Below are positions 16,724 through 25,785 of a stretch of DNA of 64,000 bases, in pieces. The position numbers and the translations under genes are program-made. The stretch is from the NCBI RefSeq assembly GCF_036541425.1, contig NZ_JAZHFT010000010.1:1-64000 (forward strand), written 5' to 3'. This stretch comes from Consotaella aegiceratis (GTDB taxonomy: Bacteria > Pseudomonadota > Alphaproteobacteria > Rhizobiales > Rhizobiaceae). Every line of letters starts with the position of its first letter. Positions within the stretch are counted from its first letter, which is position 1. The notes under the pieces were generated by a model that saw only the letters and a list, made by a program, of their open reading frames with translations, searched no databases and was not told where the DNA came from.

Positions 16724-17500
16724 ATGAGCAACCAGCAACGCCCCAGGCTGGCCGTGTGGAAGTTTGCCTCCTGCGACGGCTGCCAGCTCTCGCTGCTCGA
16801 CTGCGAGGACGAACTGCTGGCGCTCGCCGCGGCGATCGACATCGCCAACTTTCCGGAAGCCTCCAGCGCGATCTCGGATGGGCCTTACGACCTGTCGCTG
16901 GTCGAAGGATCGATCACCAACGCCCATGATGCCGAGCGCATCCACGCCGTGCGGGCGCAGTCGCGCGCGCTCGTCACCATCGGCGCCTGCGCCACGGCGG
17001 GCGGGATCCAGGCGCTGAAGAACTTCGCCGATGCCGACGACTATGTCGCCGCCGTCTATGCCCATCCCGACTACATCTCGACGCTGGCCACCTCGACGCC
17101 GATCTCGGCGCATGTGAAGGTCGACTGGGAGTTGCGCGGCTGTCCTGTCAACAAGACCCAGCTGGTCGAGGTCGTGCTGGCTTTCCTGGCCGGGCGGCGT
17201 CCCGCCACGCCGGCGCACAGCGTGTGCATCGAGTGCAAGCAGCGCGGCACCGTCTGCGTGATGGTACAGGGCACGCCCTGCCTCGGCCCGGTGACCCATG
17301 CCGGCTGCGGCGCCCTGTGCCCGGCCTATCGGCGCGGCTGCTACGGCTGCTTCGGCCCGATGGAGACGCCGAACATGGCGGCGCTGACGGAGCAATGGCG
17401 GGCGCTCGGCGCCAGCCAGAGGGAGATCTACCGGGCCCTGCAAACCTTCAACGCGGCGGCCGAGCCCTTCCGGAAGGAGGCCGAAGTCCATGTCCAGTAA
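16724..17500 (+). CDS. Group 3b [NiFe]-hydrogenase small (delta) subunit
   Basis: 258 residues. The proximal-cluster motif FASCDGCQLSLLDCEDELL starts at residue 12. The remaining ligands lie in GACATAGG, RGCPVNKTQL and the C-terminal group CIECKQRGTVC, CLGPVTHAGCGALCP and GCYGCFGPMETPN. No Tat signal precedes the first cluster, so the enzyme is cytoplasmic, as expected for group 3. It forms the electron path from the NiFe site in the large subunit to the beta and gamma subunits. Its 3' end overlaps the large-subunit start by 11 bp. Confidence 0.93.
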   Translation: MSNQQRPRLAVWKFASCDGCQLSLLDCEDELLALAAAIDIANFPEASSAISDGPYDLSLVEGSITNAHDAERIHAVRAQSRALVTIGACATAGGIQALKNFADADDYVAAVYAHPDYISTLATSTPISAHVKVDWELRGCPVNKTQLVEVVLAFLAGRRPATPAHSVCIECKQRGTVCVMVQGTPCLGPVTHAGCGALCPAYRRGCYGCFGPMETPNMAALTEQWRALGASQREIYRALQTFNAAAEPFRKEAEVHVQ

Positions 17501-18779
17501 GCGGATCACGGTCGACTATCTGGCGCGCGTCGAAGGCGAGGGGGCGCTCGATCTGGAGGTCGAGGGCGGCAAGGTGACCACCGCGCAACTGCGGATCTTC
17601 GAGCCGCCGCGGTTCTTCGAGGCCTTCCTGCGCGGGCGCTCCTATATGGAGCTGCCGGACATCGTCGCGCGCATCTGCGGCATCTGCCCCATCGCCTACC
17701 AGACGGGCGCGGTCCAGGCCGCCGAGTTCGCCTTCGGTGTGCAGGTCGACGGCCAGATCAAGGCACTACGGCGGCTGATCTATTGTGGCGAATGGATCGA
17801 AAGCCATGCGCTGCACGTGCTGATGCTGCATGCGCCGGACTTTCTCGGCTATCCGGACGGCATTCAGATGGCGCGCGACCACGGCGCGCTGGTGACCGCC
17901 GGCCTGGAGCTCAAGAAGACCGGCAACGAACTGATGTCGCTCATCGGCGGCCGCGAGATCCACCCTGTCAGCATGCGCCCGGGCGGGTTCTACCGGGTGC
18001 CGGGACGCGCCGAACTGCGGCCCTTCGAAGAGAAGCTGAAGCGCGGGCGGGACGTCGCCGTCAAGATCGTGCGCTGGGTCGCGGGCTTCGAGTTTCCCGA
18101 TCTGAAGCAGGACTACGAATTCGTCGCGATGCGTCATCCGGACGTTTATGCGATCGGCGAGGGCCGGCTGGTGTCCAGCCAGGGCGTGGACATCGACATC
18201 GCCGATTACGAGAGCGCGTTCGAGGAGCGGCACATGCCGCAGTCGACCGCGCTGCATTCGATGATCAAGGCGCGGGGTGCCTACCTGGTCGGACCGCTCG
18301 CCCGCTATTCGCTCAACTTCGACCGGCTGCCCGACTGGATCCAGGCGCTGGCGCGCGACGTCGGCCTGGAGCCGGTCTGCCGCAACCCGTATCGCAGCAT
18401 CGTCGTGCGCGCCATCGAGACGGTCTACGCCTGCGACGAGGCGTTGCGCCTGATCGCAGCCTATCGGCCGCCGGAGCGGGCTTTCGAGCCGGTCGAGCCG
18501 CGCGCCGGCACCGGTTTCGGCTGTTCCGAGGCGCCCCGGGGCATCTGCTGGCATCGCTACGATTTCGATGCCGAGGGCACGGTCGAGCGGGCGCGCATCG
18601 TGCCGCCGACATCGCAGAACCAGCCGAGCGTCGAGGCCGATCTCGCCGCCGCCGCCGGCACCGTCCTGGATCAGCCGGACGAGGTGATCCGGCATTTGTG
18701 CGAACAGACGATCCGCAACTACGATCCCTGCATCTCGTGCTCGACGCATTTCCTCAAGCTGTCGATTCACCGGAGGTGA
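17490..18779 (+). CDS. Group 3b [NiFe]-hydrogenase large (alpha) subunit
   Basis: 429 residues. It holds the NiFe(CN)2CO centre. The first cysteine pair is in IVARICGICPIAYQTGAV (L1). The second is in NYDPCISCSTHFLKLSIHRR (L2) at the very end. Where many hydrogenases have a histidine after L1, this has tyrosine, which I associate with group 3b enzymes. The nine residues after the L2 histidine (FLKLSIHRR) are the expected tail removed by the maturation protease encoded 4 bp downstream. No hypABCDEF genes occur in this window, so the general maturation machinery must lie elsewhere. Confidence 0.94.
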   Translation: MSSKRITVDYLARVEGEGALDLEVEGGKVTTAQLRIFEPPRFFEAFLRGRSYMELPDIVARICGICPIAYQTGAVQAAEFAFGVQVDGQIKALRRLIYCGEWIESHALHVLMLHAPDFLGYPDGIQMARDHGALVTAGLELKKTGNELMSLIGGREIHPVSMRPGGFYRVPGRAELRPFEEKLKRGRDVAVKIVRWVAGFEFPDLKQDYEFVAMRHPDVYAIGEGRLVSSQGVDIDIADYESAFEERHMPQSTALHSMIKARGAYLVGPLARYSLNFDRLPDWIQALARDVGLEPVCRNPYRSIVVRAIETVYACDEALRLIAAYRPPERAFEPVEPRAGTGFGCSEAPRGICWHRYDFDAEGTVERARIVPPTSQNQPSVEADLAAAAGTVLDQPDEVIRHLCEQTIRNYDPCISCSTHFLKLSIHRR

Positions 18780-18783
18780 GGGG

Positions 18784-19287
18784 ATGGACGAGGCCGCCAC
18801 GGGACTGCGTGCCGTCCTCGTTCTCGGGATCGGAAATCCGGGGGCGGGCGACGACGGGGTGGGGCCCGCCGTCGCCCAAATGCTTCAAGGCAGGGCGCCT
18901 TCGGGAGTCGTCGTTCGAGCGCGTCAAGGCGATATGCTGGCGTTGATCGACGACTGGCAGGGGTTCGAAGCCGTCATCTGCATCGACGCCGCAAGCGGCG
19001 AGAGCGGAACCGGCCACATCCATCGCTTCGACCTGACGCATGGGGGGCGAGCCGATCTGCAGGCGCTGGCGCAGACCTCCAGCCATGGCTTTGGCCTGCC
19101 CGAAGCGGTCGAACTGGCGCGCGTATTGGGGCGGACGCCGGGCCGCCTCATCGTCTATGCGGTGGAAGGCGCGTCGTTCGAGCCCGGCGCGGCAATGTCG
19201 CCGGAGGCGGTTTCGGCAGCCAAGGCAGTCGCCGAGCACGTTCTGGCCGATGTCGAACGGCTGTTGGCGAGGCATCCCGTCGAATAA
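18784..19287 (+). CDS. Hydrogenase maturation endopeptidase (HyaD/HycI family)
   Basis: 167 residues. The N-terminal VLVLGIGNPGAGDDGVGPAV carries the Glu/Asp metal-binding environment of the M52 peptidases, which trim the large subunit after nickel insertion. The C-terminal half has the central strand VICIDAASGESGTGHIHRFD and a conserved-looking HGFGLPEAVELARVLG. Its metal-binding position appears as Asp (GDD). It is the last gene of the hydrogenase operon, 4 bp behind the large subunit. Its likely substrate is the nine-residue C-terminal tail of that subunit. Confidence 0.9.
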   Translation: MDEAATGLRAVLVLGIGNPGAGDDGVGPAVAQMLQGRAPSGVVVRARQGDMLALIDDWQGFEAVICIDAASGESGTGHIHRFDLTHGGRADLQALAQTSSHGFGLPEAVELARVLGRTPGRLIVYAVEGASFEPGAAMSPEAVSAAKAVAEHVLADVERLLARHPVE

Positions 19288-19353
19288 ACGGCACGAGCGC
19301 GGCAGCACGGCGAAAACATGAACGGCGCCGCCGATCGCGGAGCGAACGGTCGA

Positions 19354-20043
19354 TTATGGACGCTCTCCGGCGGTTTCTTCGCTCAGCACGCGGGCCACCA
19401 GGGCGAGACCGCCGATCATGTAGGGCAGGCCGCCGAACACCGCCATCAGCACGCCGCCGAAGCGCTGGTCGTCGAGCCGCGCGAAGCCGAAGGCGCCGAC
19501 GCAGACGTCTGGCGCATAGATGAGATCGGGCGCGACCGACAGAAGCACACCGAGCATCGTCATGTGCATGAAGGTCGTCAGCATGGCGAACGCGCCGAGC
19601 GCCGCATTGGCCTTGGAGCGACCGGCGAAGCTGATAGTCCAGACCAGAAGCCCGGCCGCCAGGAAACTCGCCTGCTGCAGGATGAACACCGGCGTATGAC
19701 GAGCCGCAGCCTCATGCAGGCTCGGCGCGTGCCAGGCCCAGACCACGAACATGTCGAAGGCGGAGGCGGCCAGCGCCGACTTCAAGCCGGGCGACAGAAA
19801 GCCGATGTCGAGGCGACTGCGCATGAGCCCGATGGCGATTAAGGGCGAGGCCACCGTGACGATCCCCAGGTGCAGGATCATGTGGGCCGAGAACGCGCTG
19901 CGCGACAGGGCCACCAGCGGACTGAGCCACAGGCCGAAAAGCGTGATCACGCCAAGCCAGAGCGGCCAGGTGTGTACGAGCCGCTGTCGGTGGGTGCCGG
20001 TAGAGGGCGAAGCCGACGCTCCGCCTCTGGTTTGCACTGGCAT
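19354..20043 (-). CDS. CtaG-type (caa3_CtaG) membrane protein
   Basis: 229 residues with about six or seven hydrophobic segments. It fits the caa3-type CtaG family, linked to cytochrome c oxidase assembly in Bacillus and found widely in proteobacteria. Recognisable pieces are SAHMILHLGIVTVASPLIAI, VVWAWHAPSLHEAAA and LGAFAMLTTFMHMTMLGVLL, with histidines and methionines near the membrane faces. The start at 20043 (MPVQTRGGASASPST) follows the DUF4396 gene by 20 bp, so the two are one transcript. The gene is convergent with the hydrogenase operon. A role in copper or haem-copper oxidase assembly is inferred from the family only. Confidence 0.82.
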   Translation of the reverse strand: MPVQTRGGASASPSTGTHRQRLVHTWPLWLGVITLFGLWLSPLVALSRSAFSAHMILHLGIVTVASPLIAIGLMRSRLDIGFLSPGLKSALAASAFDMFVVWAWHAPSLHEAAARHTPVFILQQASFLAAGLLVWTISFAGRSKANAALGAFAMLTTFMHMTMLGVLLSVAPDLIYAPDVCVGAFGFARLDDQRFGGVLMAVFGGLPYMIGGLALVARVLSEETAGERP

Positions 20044-20063
20044 GCTTCGGCCCGCTCGTTCGC

Positions 20064-20798
20064 CTACATCTTTTCCTTGATGCCGCTGCGGATCAGCCAC
20101 CAGTTGACCGGGTAGGATGTCGCGAAGCCGCAGAGCATGGCGATCTGCATCATGAACCAGAACTCGACGCTGTTCACCTCCAGTCTGGTGCCGAGCATGG
20201 TGCCGAAGATCCAGAATTGGGCGATCGCCATGAATCCATACATGCCGACCTGCCAGGCCGTCAGCGACAACGCGTCGGCCTTGACCGCCTGGATCAGGCC
20301 TTGGATCGGCGACAGGCCGCGCATCGGCGTGATGGTGAAATACTGGAACGCGACGCCGAACAGGAAAGCCAGGACGAAGTCGAGCACCCATACGGCGAAC
20401 ATCTTTTCCGAAAGCAGGCTGTGCCAGCCGAACCAGACCGCGATGGCCGGGAAGGCGAAGGCCAGCCACTCGGCGCAGATATCTCCCAGTGCGCAACCGC
20501 TGCCGCAATGGGCGGCGCCTTTGGCGACCATGGCAGGGAAGGGCGTCAGCGCCTTGTTCGGCATCTCTTCGCCCTTTTCCATCGCCTCGTGCATTCGGCG
20601 GCGGGTTGCAAGCGTGCCGTAGGTGAAATAGCCCCCCAACGCCAGCGGGCCGGCAAAGAGCGCGGTCGCCGGCCAGACGACATTCATGATCCACATGTGC
20701 TGGGGATTGCGGATCTCGTGCGCGGCGACGAGCGCTGCACAGATGAAGCCGAGGGCGAGGCAGAGCAGGGATAGGGTGTGGAGCCAGTCGGGTATCAT
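20064..20798 (-). CDS. DUF4396 membrane protein
   Basis: 244 residues, mostly hydrophobic, with about six membrane helices starting at IPDWLHTLSLLCLALGFICA. A cysteine/acid cluster AAHCGSGCALGDICAEWLAF lies in the middle and could bind metal. The C-terminal SYPVNWWLIRSGIKEKM is typical of DUF4396 proteins as I recall them. ATG 20798 is chosen because upstream frame sequence to 20999 has no membrane character. It precedes the CtaG-type gene by 20 bp on the same strand, and this pairing is recurrent in proteobacteria. Function is unknown. The pairing suggests copper handling at the inner membrane. Confidence 0.75.
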   Translation of the reverse strand: MIPDWLHTLSLLCLALGFICAALVAAHEIRNPQHMWIMNVVWPATALFAGPLALGGYFTYGTLATRRRMHEAMEKGEEMPNKALTPFPAMVAKGAAHCGSGCALGDICAEWLAFAFPAIAVWFGWHSLLSEKMFAVWVLDFVLAFLFGVAFQYFTITPMRGLSPIQGLIQAVKADALSLTAWQVGMYGFMAIAQFWIFGTMLGTRLEVNSVEFWFMMQIAMLCGFATSYPVNWWLIRSGIKEKM

Positions 20799-21152
20799 GA
20801 TCTCAATGAGCGACGAGTTAACGGTGCGTGGCACGGCCCGCAGCGGTGTGGATTTCGCGCTGAAAAGCCGGATTAGAGGCATGGGCGAGGCGACGAGCCC
20901 CCGAGTGCCAATCCCAAGTTCCGGCAAGAGTTCCATGGCCGATGGGTCTGGTCCACGGCATGGCTGAGGCCTCGACGCGGCCACCGGATATCGAAGCAAT
21001 AAACAATTCTAAGTAAAATATACAGGGAGCAGTACATACTCTGAATCTTCGCCCGTATTTTCTTTTTTTCAAGATGTTTCGCTCATAACCCTGGTTGTCG
21101 TGCTCAGTATGTCGTTGCGGTCAGGACAACGGCAGCACGCGAAGGAGTTCAG
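20799..21152. other. Divergent intergenic region between DUF4396 and the chemoreceptor gene
   Basis: 354 bp. The part from 20995 to 21070 is clearly AT-rich for this genome (AATAAACAATTCTAAGTAAA and a CTTTTTTTC run) and must hold the divergent promoters. I cannot assign hexamers with confidence. GAAGGAG precedes the chemoreceptor ATG. Confidence 0.4.
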
Positions 21153-22844
21153 ATGGGTTCGTTCTTCCGTTCCGACGCCGACAATGTGCTGGCCGCGCTC
21201 GACAACTCGCTGGCCATCATCGAATTCGATCCGGCGGGTAAGATTCTGCGTGCCAACGAGAATTTCTGCAGCGCCATGGGCTATCAGCCGTCGGAGATTG
21301 TCGGCCAGCACCACCGCATGTTCGTCGATCCGGATGAGGTCCATGGCCCCGAATACGCCCAGTTCTGGCAGAGCCTGGCCAAGGGCGAGTTCCAGTCGCG
21401 GGTCTTTCGGCGTCTGGGCAAAGGCGGCCGAGAAATCTGGATCCGGGCGACCTACAACCCGGTGATGAAGGGCGGCAAGGTTTACAAGGTGGTGAAGTTT
21501 GCCAGCGACATCACCGAGGATCGACTGGAGTACATCTCCAACCGGGGTAAGATCGATGCGATCATGCGCGCGCAGGCGGTGATCGAGTTCACCCCCGATG
21601 GCGAGATTCTGGACGCCAACGACAATTTCCTGACTGCCATGGGGTACCGGCGCGAGGAGATCGTCGGCAAACACCACCGTCTGTTCGTCGAGCCCTCCTA
21701 TGCGTCGTCGGGCGACTATTCCACCTTCTGGTCGAAGCTCAAGGCCGGCGAGTACTTCTCCGACGAGTTCAAGCGCATTGGCAAGGGTGGACGGGTCGTA
21801 TGGATCCAGGCCACCTACAATCCGATTTTCGACCCGAAGGGCCGGGTGGTGAAGGTCGTCAAGTTCGCCACGGACGTGACCGGACGGGTCAACGCCGTCA
21901 ACGAAGTGGGCATGGCGCTGGAACGCCTGGCCGGAGGCGATCTCCAGCAGAGAATCAAGAATGCCTTCATCGCCGTGATGGATCCGTTGCGGGTGAACCT
22001 CAACGCATCGCTCGGGCAGCTGCAGGAGGCGATGGCCGAGATCGGCGGCATCGGCAACGGGATCGAGTCGGGTGCTTCGCAGGTGCGCGTTGCGGCGGAC
22101 GATCTGGCCCAGCGGACCGAACAGCAGGCGGCCGCCCTGGAGCAGACCTCCGGTGCATTGGCCGAGTTGAATTCGAGTGTCCGGACATCGAGCCAGCGGG
22201 CCGACGAAGCCGGTCATCTGGTCAGGCAAGCCAAGAGCGGCGCCGAGCAGTCCGGCGCCATCGTCGCCCGCGCGGTGCAAGCCATGGCCCAGATCGAAAA
22301 GTCGTCGGATGAGATCAACAAGATCATCGGCGTCATCGACGAGATCGCCTTCCAGACCAACCTTTTGGCGCTGAACGCCGGCGTCGAGGCGGCCCGCGCC
22401 GGCGAGGCCGGCAAGGGGTTTGCCGTCGTCGCGCAGGAAGTGCGCGCGCTCGCCCAGCGCTCGGCCGAGGCCGCAAAAGAGATCAAGGGGCTGATTTCCA
22501 CCTCGGGCCAGCACGTGGCGACCGGTGTCGAACTTGTCAACGAAACCGGGCGGTCGCTGGAAATGATCGTCACCGAAGTGGCCGAAATCAATAACCACGT
22601 CGGAGCGATCGTCGACTCCGCCAAGAGCCAGGCGGTCGGCCTCAGCGAGATCAGCACCGCTGTCGAGATGCTGAACCAGGCGACTCAGCAGAACGCCGCA
22701 ATGGTCGAGGAATCGACCGCGGCCAGCACCGAGCTCGCCTCCGAGGCACAGCATCTCATGGCACTTCTCGGCAGGTTCAAGGTCGAGGAAAACGGCTCTC
22801 CCGTTCACGGCCTCACGGCTCGCGTCGTCCGGGCCTTCGGTTAG
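21153..22844 (+). CDS. Soluble methyl-accepting chemotaxis protein with two PAS domains
   Basis: 563 residues and no transmembrane segment. Two successive PAS domains (about 10-125 and 130-245) are close paralogues. Each has the GYxxxEIVGxHHRMFV/LFV and WIxATYNP signatures of chemoreceptor-associated, often haem- or flavin-binding PAS modules. A linker follows, then the signalling domain. Its hairpin tip is EIAFQTNLLALNAGVEAARA with GEAGKGFAVVAQEVRALAQR. No C-terminal CheB/CheR pentapeptide is present. The start ATG 21153 has GAAGGAG upstream. It probably senses a cytoplasmic redox or energy signal. No other che genes are in the window. Confidence 0.93.
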   Translation: MGSFFRSDADNVLAALDNSLAIIEFDPAGKILRANENFCSAMGYQPSEIVGQHHRMFVDPDEVHGPEYAQFWQSLAKGEFQSRVFRRLGKGGREIWIRATYNPVMKGGKVYKVVKFASDITEDRLEYISNRGKIDAIMRAQAVIEFTPDGEILDANDNFLTAMGYRREEIVGKHHRLFVEPSYASSGDYSTFWSKLKAGEYFSDEFKRIGKGGRVVWIQATYNPIFDPKGRVVKVVKFATDVTGRVNAVNEVGMALERLAGGDLQQRIKNAFIAVMDPLRVNLNASLGQLQEAMAEIGGIGNGIESGASQVRVAADDLAQRTEQQAAALEQTSGALAELNSSVRTSSQRADEAGHLVRQAKSGAEQSGAIVARAVQAMAQIEKSSDEINKIIGVIDEIAFQTNLLALNAGVEAARAGEAGKGFAVVAQEVRALAQRSAEAAKEIKGLISTSGQHVATGVELVNETGRSLEMIVTEVAEINNHVGAIVDSAKSQAVGLSEISTAVEMLNQATQQNAAMVEESTAASTELASEAQHLMALLGRFKVEENGSPVHGLTARVVRAFG

Positions 22845-22897
22845 CCGATTGCCCGAACGGCCCGGCAGCCGCCGGCCGTCGACGGAGCGCTTGCCGG

Positions 22898-24490
22898 TCA
22901 GCCGAGCTTGACGATCACGCCTTCGTCGGGCGCCAGCGATAGAGGGCCGGACAGAACCCGTCCGGCTCCCTGGCCGGTGGTCGACAGCAGGAGCGTGCCG
23001 CCGCTTCCGAGCTCGGCGAGATCCGCCTGCTCGGCTTCATGGCCCATATTGAGGACGACGACGATCCGCTCGTTCCCGTGGGCGCGCTCGTAGGCGAGAA
23101 CGTTGCGCTTCTGGTCGAGAAGCCGGAACGAGCCGATGCTGAGCGCGCGGAACCGGCCGCGCAATTCGATCAGCGATCGGTGCAGCATCAGGATCGAGGT
23201 TTCGTCTTGGCGCAGCGCGTCCACGTTGTGGATCGCAAAGTCTGGCGAGAGCGGCAGCCATGGCCGTCCGGTGGTGAAGTCGGCGTTCGGCTCTGCGTTC
23301 CACTGCATCGGAGTGCGCTCGGGATCGCGGCCCGCGCCGATGCCCGGCTCGTTCTTCTCGGCCGGATCCTGGACCGCATCCGGCGGGATCTCGACATTCC
23401 TCAGGCCGATCTCGTCACCGTAATAGAGCGTCGGCGTGCCGCGCAGCGTCAGCAGCAGCATCGCCGCGACGCGGGCCTGCTCGACGCCGACGCGGCTCGC
23501 GATCCGCGGATTGTCGTGATTGCCGAGCACCCAGTTCGGCCAGCCTCCGTCGGGCAGCGCCGCCTCGTATTCGGTGATCAGGCCGGCGATGACGTCGGCG
23601 CGCCAGCTCGCCAGGATCAGCTGGAAGTTGAACGGCAGCTGGGCACCCTCGAGATTCTCGCCGTAATAGGTCACGAGCCGCTCGATGGGCAGGTAGATCT
23701 CACCGATCAGGACGCGATCGTCGAACTCTTCCAGCACCCGCCGCAGGCCGCGGATCACGTCGTGTACGTGCGGCTGGTCGGTCGAATGGGTCTGCAACAG
23801 CCGCGCCGTTTCCGGCATGCCTTCGTGCCAGGCCGGATTGGGCGGGTTGTCGCGGAATTCCGCATCCTTGATCATGTGCCAGATCACGTCGACCCGAAAG
23901 CCGTCGACCCCACGCCGCAGCCAGAAGCGCAGCACGTCGTGCATGGCCGCCCGCACCTCCGGATTGCGCCAGTTGAGGTCCGGCTGCTCCTTCAGGAAGG
24001 CGTGGTAATAGTACTGGCCGGAGGCCTCGTCATACTCCCAGGCGCTGCCGCCGAACTGGCTGAGCCAGTTGTTGGGCGGGCTGCCGTCCGGCTTCGGGTC
24101 GCGCCAGATATACCAGTCGCGTTTTGGATTGCTGCGCGACGAGCGGCTTTCGAGAAACCACGGATGCTGGTCGGAGCTGTGATTCGGTACGAAGTCGAGG
24201 ATCAGCTTGAGACCCCGCGCGTGCAGGTCGGCGATCAGCGCGTCGAAGTCGTCGAGCGTGCCGAACAGCGGATGGATGCCGCAATAGTCGGCGACGTCGT
24301 AGCCGAAATCGGCCATCGGCGATGGGTAGATCGGCGACAGCCAGACGGCGTCGACGCCGAGCCACCGGAGATAGTCGAGGCGGCTGTGAATGCCTTTCAG
24401 ATCGCCCACTCCATCGCCGTTGCAGTCCTGAAACGAGCGGGGATAGATCTGATAGACGATGCCGCGCTTCCACCAGACGGCTTCGGGCAT
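22898..24490 (-). CDS. GH13 alpha-glucosidase / oligo-1,6-glucosidase
   Basis: 530 residues, cytoplasmic (no signal peptide). It is a GH13 barrel of the alpha-glucosidase group. Region I is LDFVPNHSSDQHPWF. The nucleophile Asp is in GVDGFRVDVIWHM, the acid/base Glu in RVLIGEIYLP, and the transition-state Asp in VLGNHDNPRI. It begins WWKRGIVYQIYPRSFQDCNG, typical of the family. The start at 24490 removes an 11-residue non-conserved extension. It resembles rhizobial AglA-type enzymes acting on sucrose, maltose or trehalulose. No sugar transporter genes flank it, so the substrate is not fixed by context. Confidence 0.92.
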   Translation of the reverse strand: MPEAVWWKRGIVYQIYPRSFQDCNGDGVGDLKGIHSRLDYLRWLGVDAVWLSPIYPSPMADFGYDVADYCGIHPLFGTLDDFDALIADLHARGLKLILDFVPNHSSDQHPWFLESRSSRSNPKRDWYIWRDPKPDGSPPNNWLSQFGGSAWEYDEASGQYYYHAFLKEQPDLNWRNPEVRAAMHDVLRFWLRRGVDGFRVDVIWHMIKDAEFRDNPPNPAWHEGMPETARLLQTHSTDQPHVHDVIRGLRRVLEEFDDRVLIGEIYLPIERLVTYYGENLEGAQLPFNFQLILASWRADVIAGLITEYEAALPDGGWPNWVLGNHDNPRIASRVGVEQARVAAMLLLTLRGTPTLYYGDEIGLRNVEIPPDAVQDPAEKNEPGIGAGRDPERTPMQWNAEPNADFTTGRPWLPLSPDFAIHNVDALRQDETSILMLHRSLIELRGRFRALSIGSFRLLDQKRNVLAYERAHGNERIVVVLNMGHEAEQADLAELGSGGTLLLSTTGQGAGRVLSGPLSLAPDEGVIVKLG

Positions 24491-24562
24491 TGGTATTCTC
24501 CTCGTGTCCTCGGTCCACCACATGGGTGGCTCGGCCGATCACCGCTGTCTTAAGGGGAAATG

Positions 24563-24601
24563 GGTGTCGCGCAGCATGGGCGGGCCACCCCGCGCGACAC
24601 C
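24563..24601 (-). terminator. Hairpin terminator after the aldo/keto reductase
   Basis: GGTGTCGCGC (24563-24572) and GCGCGACACC (24592-24601) are perfect 10-bp inverted arms. They lie 15 bp past the reductase stop on the minus strand and are followed there by a moderately T-rich CATTTCCCCTTA. Confidence 0.55.
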
Positions 24602-24615
24602 TCCTTTGTCTTCGG

Positions 24616-25491
24616 CTAGGACGCGGCGAACTGCTGGCGGCCTTCGCGGTCGAGAGCCGCGAAATCCTCGTCCGACAGATCGATGCCGGCCGCCGCGACG
24701 TTTTCTTCCAGATGCGCCACGCTCGACGTGCCGGGGATCGGCAGCATCACCGGGCTGCGCTTCAGCACCCAGGCGAGAGCGACTTGGCTTGGCGCCGCGC
24801 CGTGCTTTTTGGCCACCTGGTCGAGGATGGTGCCCGGCTTGGCGAGGTTGCCGGCGGCGATCGGCGCCCAGGGAATGAAGCCGATGCCGTTGGCCTCGCA
24901 ATGGGCGAGCACGTCCTCGCTCTTGCGGTCGACGAGATTGTAGCGGTTCTGCACGGTCGCCACCTTGAACACCTTCGAGGCGGCTTCGATCTCCTCGACG
25001 GAGACCTCGCTCAGGCCCAGTTCGCCAACGATGCCGTCGTCCTGCAGGCTCTTCATGGCGTCGAACTGCTCATCGCGCGGCACTTTGGAGTCGATCCTGT
25101 GGAGCTGCCACAGAGCGATCTTGTCCACCCCGAGATTGCGGCAGCTCTTCAATGCCTGCTGGCGCAGATATTCCGGCCGGCCGACCGGCAGCCATTGATT
25201 GGGCCCGACGCGGGTGAGGCCACCCTTGGTGGCGATCAGGGCGGCGCCATAGGGATGAAGCGCCTCGCGGATCAGCATTTCCGAGACGTCCGGCCCGTAG
25301 GAGTCGGCGGTGTCGATGAAATCGATGCCAAGGTCCGGCAGGCGCTTCAGAACCCGGATCGCCTCGTCGTGGTCCTTGGGCGGACCCCATATGCCTTGGC
25401 CGGTGATCCGCATGGCGCCGAAGCCGAGACGGTGGATCTCGGACGCACCAAGGCGGAAGGTGCCGCTGGCGGCTACATTTGCTGTGGTCAT
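24616..25491 (-). CDS. Aldo/keto reductase
   Basis: 291 residues, an (alpha/beta)8 NADPH-dependent reductase. The catalytic tetrad is readable: Asp and Tyr in FIDTADSYGPDVSE, Lys in LIATKGGLTRVG, and His in IALWQLHRIDSKVP. The cofactor-binding C-terminus carries LPIPGTSSVAHLEENVAAAG. The start at 25491 (MTTANVAASGTFRLG) gives the normal N-terminal strand. The frame is open upstream to 25692 without family similarity. The subgroup is the bacterial oxidoreductase type often annotated only as aldo/keto reductase. The physiological substrate is unknown. Confidence 0.92.
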   Translation of the reverse strand: MTTANVAASGTFRLGASEIHRLGFGAMRITGQGIWGPPKDHDEAIRVLKRLPDLGIDFIDTADSYGPDVSEMLIREALHPYGAALIATKGGLTRVGPNQWLPVGRPEYLRQQALKSCRNLGVDKIALWQLHRIDSKVPRDEQFDAMKSLQDDGIVGELGLSEVSVEEIEAASKVFKVATVQNRYNLVDRKSEDVLAHCEANGIGFIPWAPIAAGNLAKPGTILDQVAKKHGAAPSQVALAWVLKRSPVMLPIPGTSSVAHLEENVAAAGIDLSDEDFAALDREGRQQFAAS

Positions 25492-25785
25492 GGTGTGAAA
25501 CTCCCCATCCAGCCGGCGAAACGGCATGGGCGCCGCGTCCCCGTCCGATCGCAAGCTCGCATGAACCAGACCGAAGAGATTCGCCGACAGCCAGCAATGT
25601 GGGGCATGCGAGCGGGCGTTGCCAGGGGCAGGGCCCACGCCGCTGACCCTCTCGGCCAGAAAATCCCGGCCGATCCTTAGGTGAGACCACAATCGTTTCG
25701 TCTAACGCATGAAGTTTATAAACGAAATCGCCGTAGGATCGCCGAGACGTGTCCGAAGGCGATCCATTGCGCAGGAGAGCGGCGT

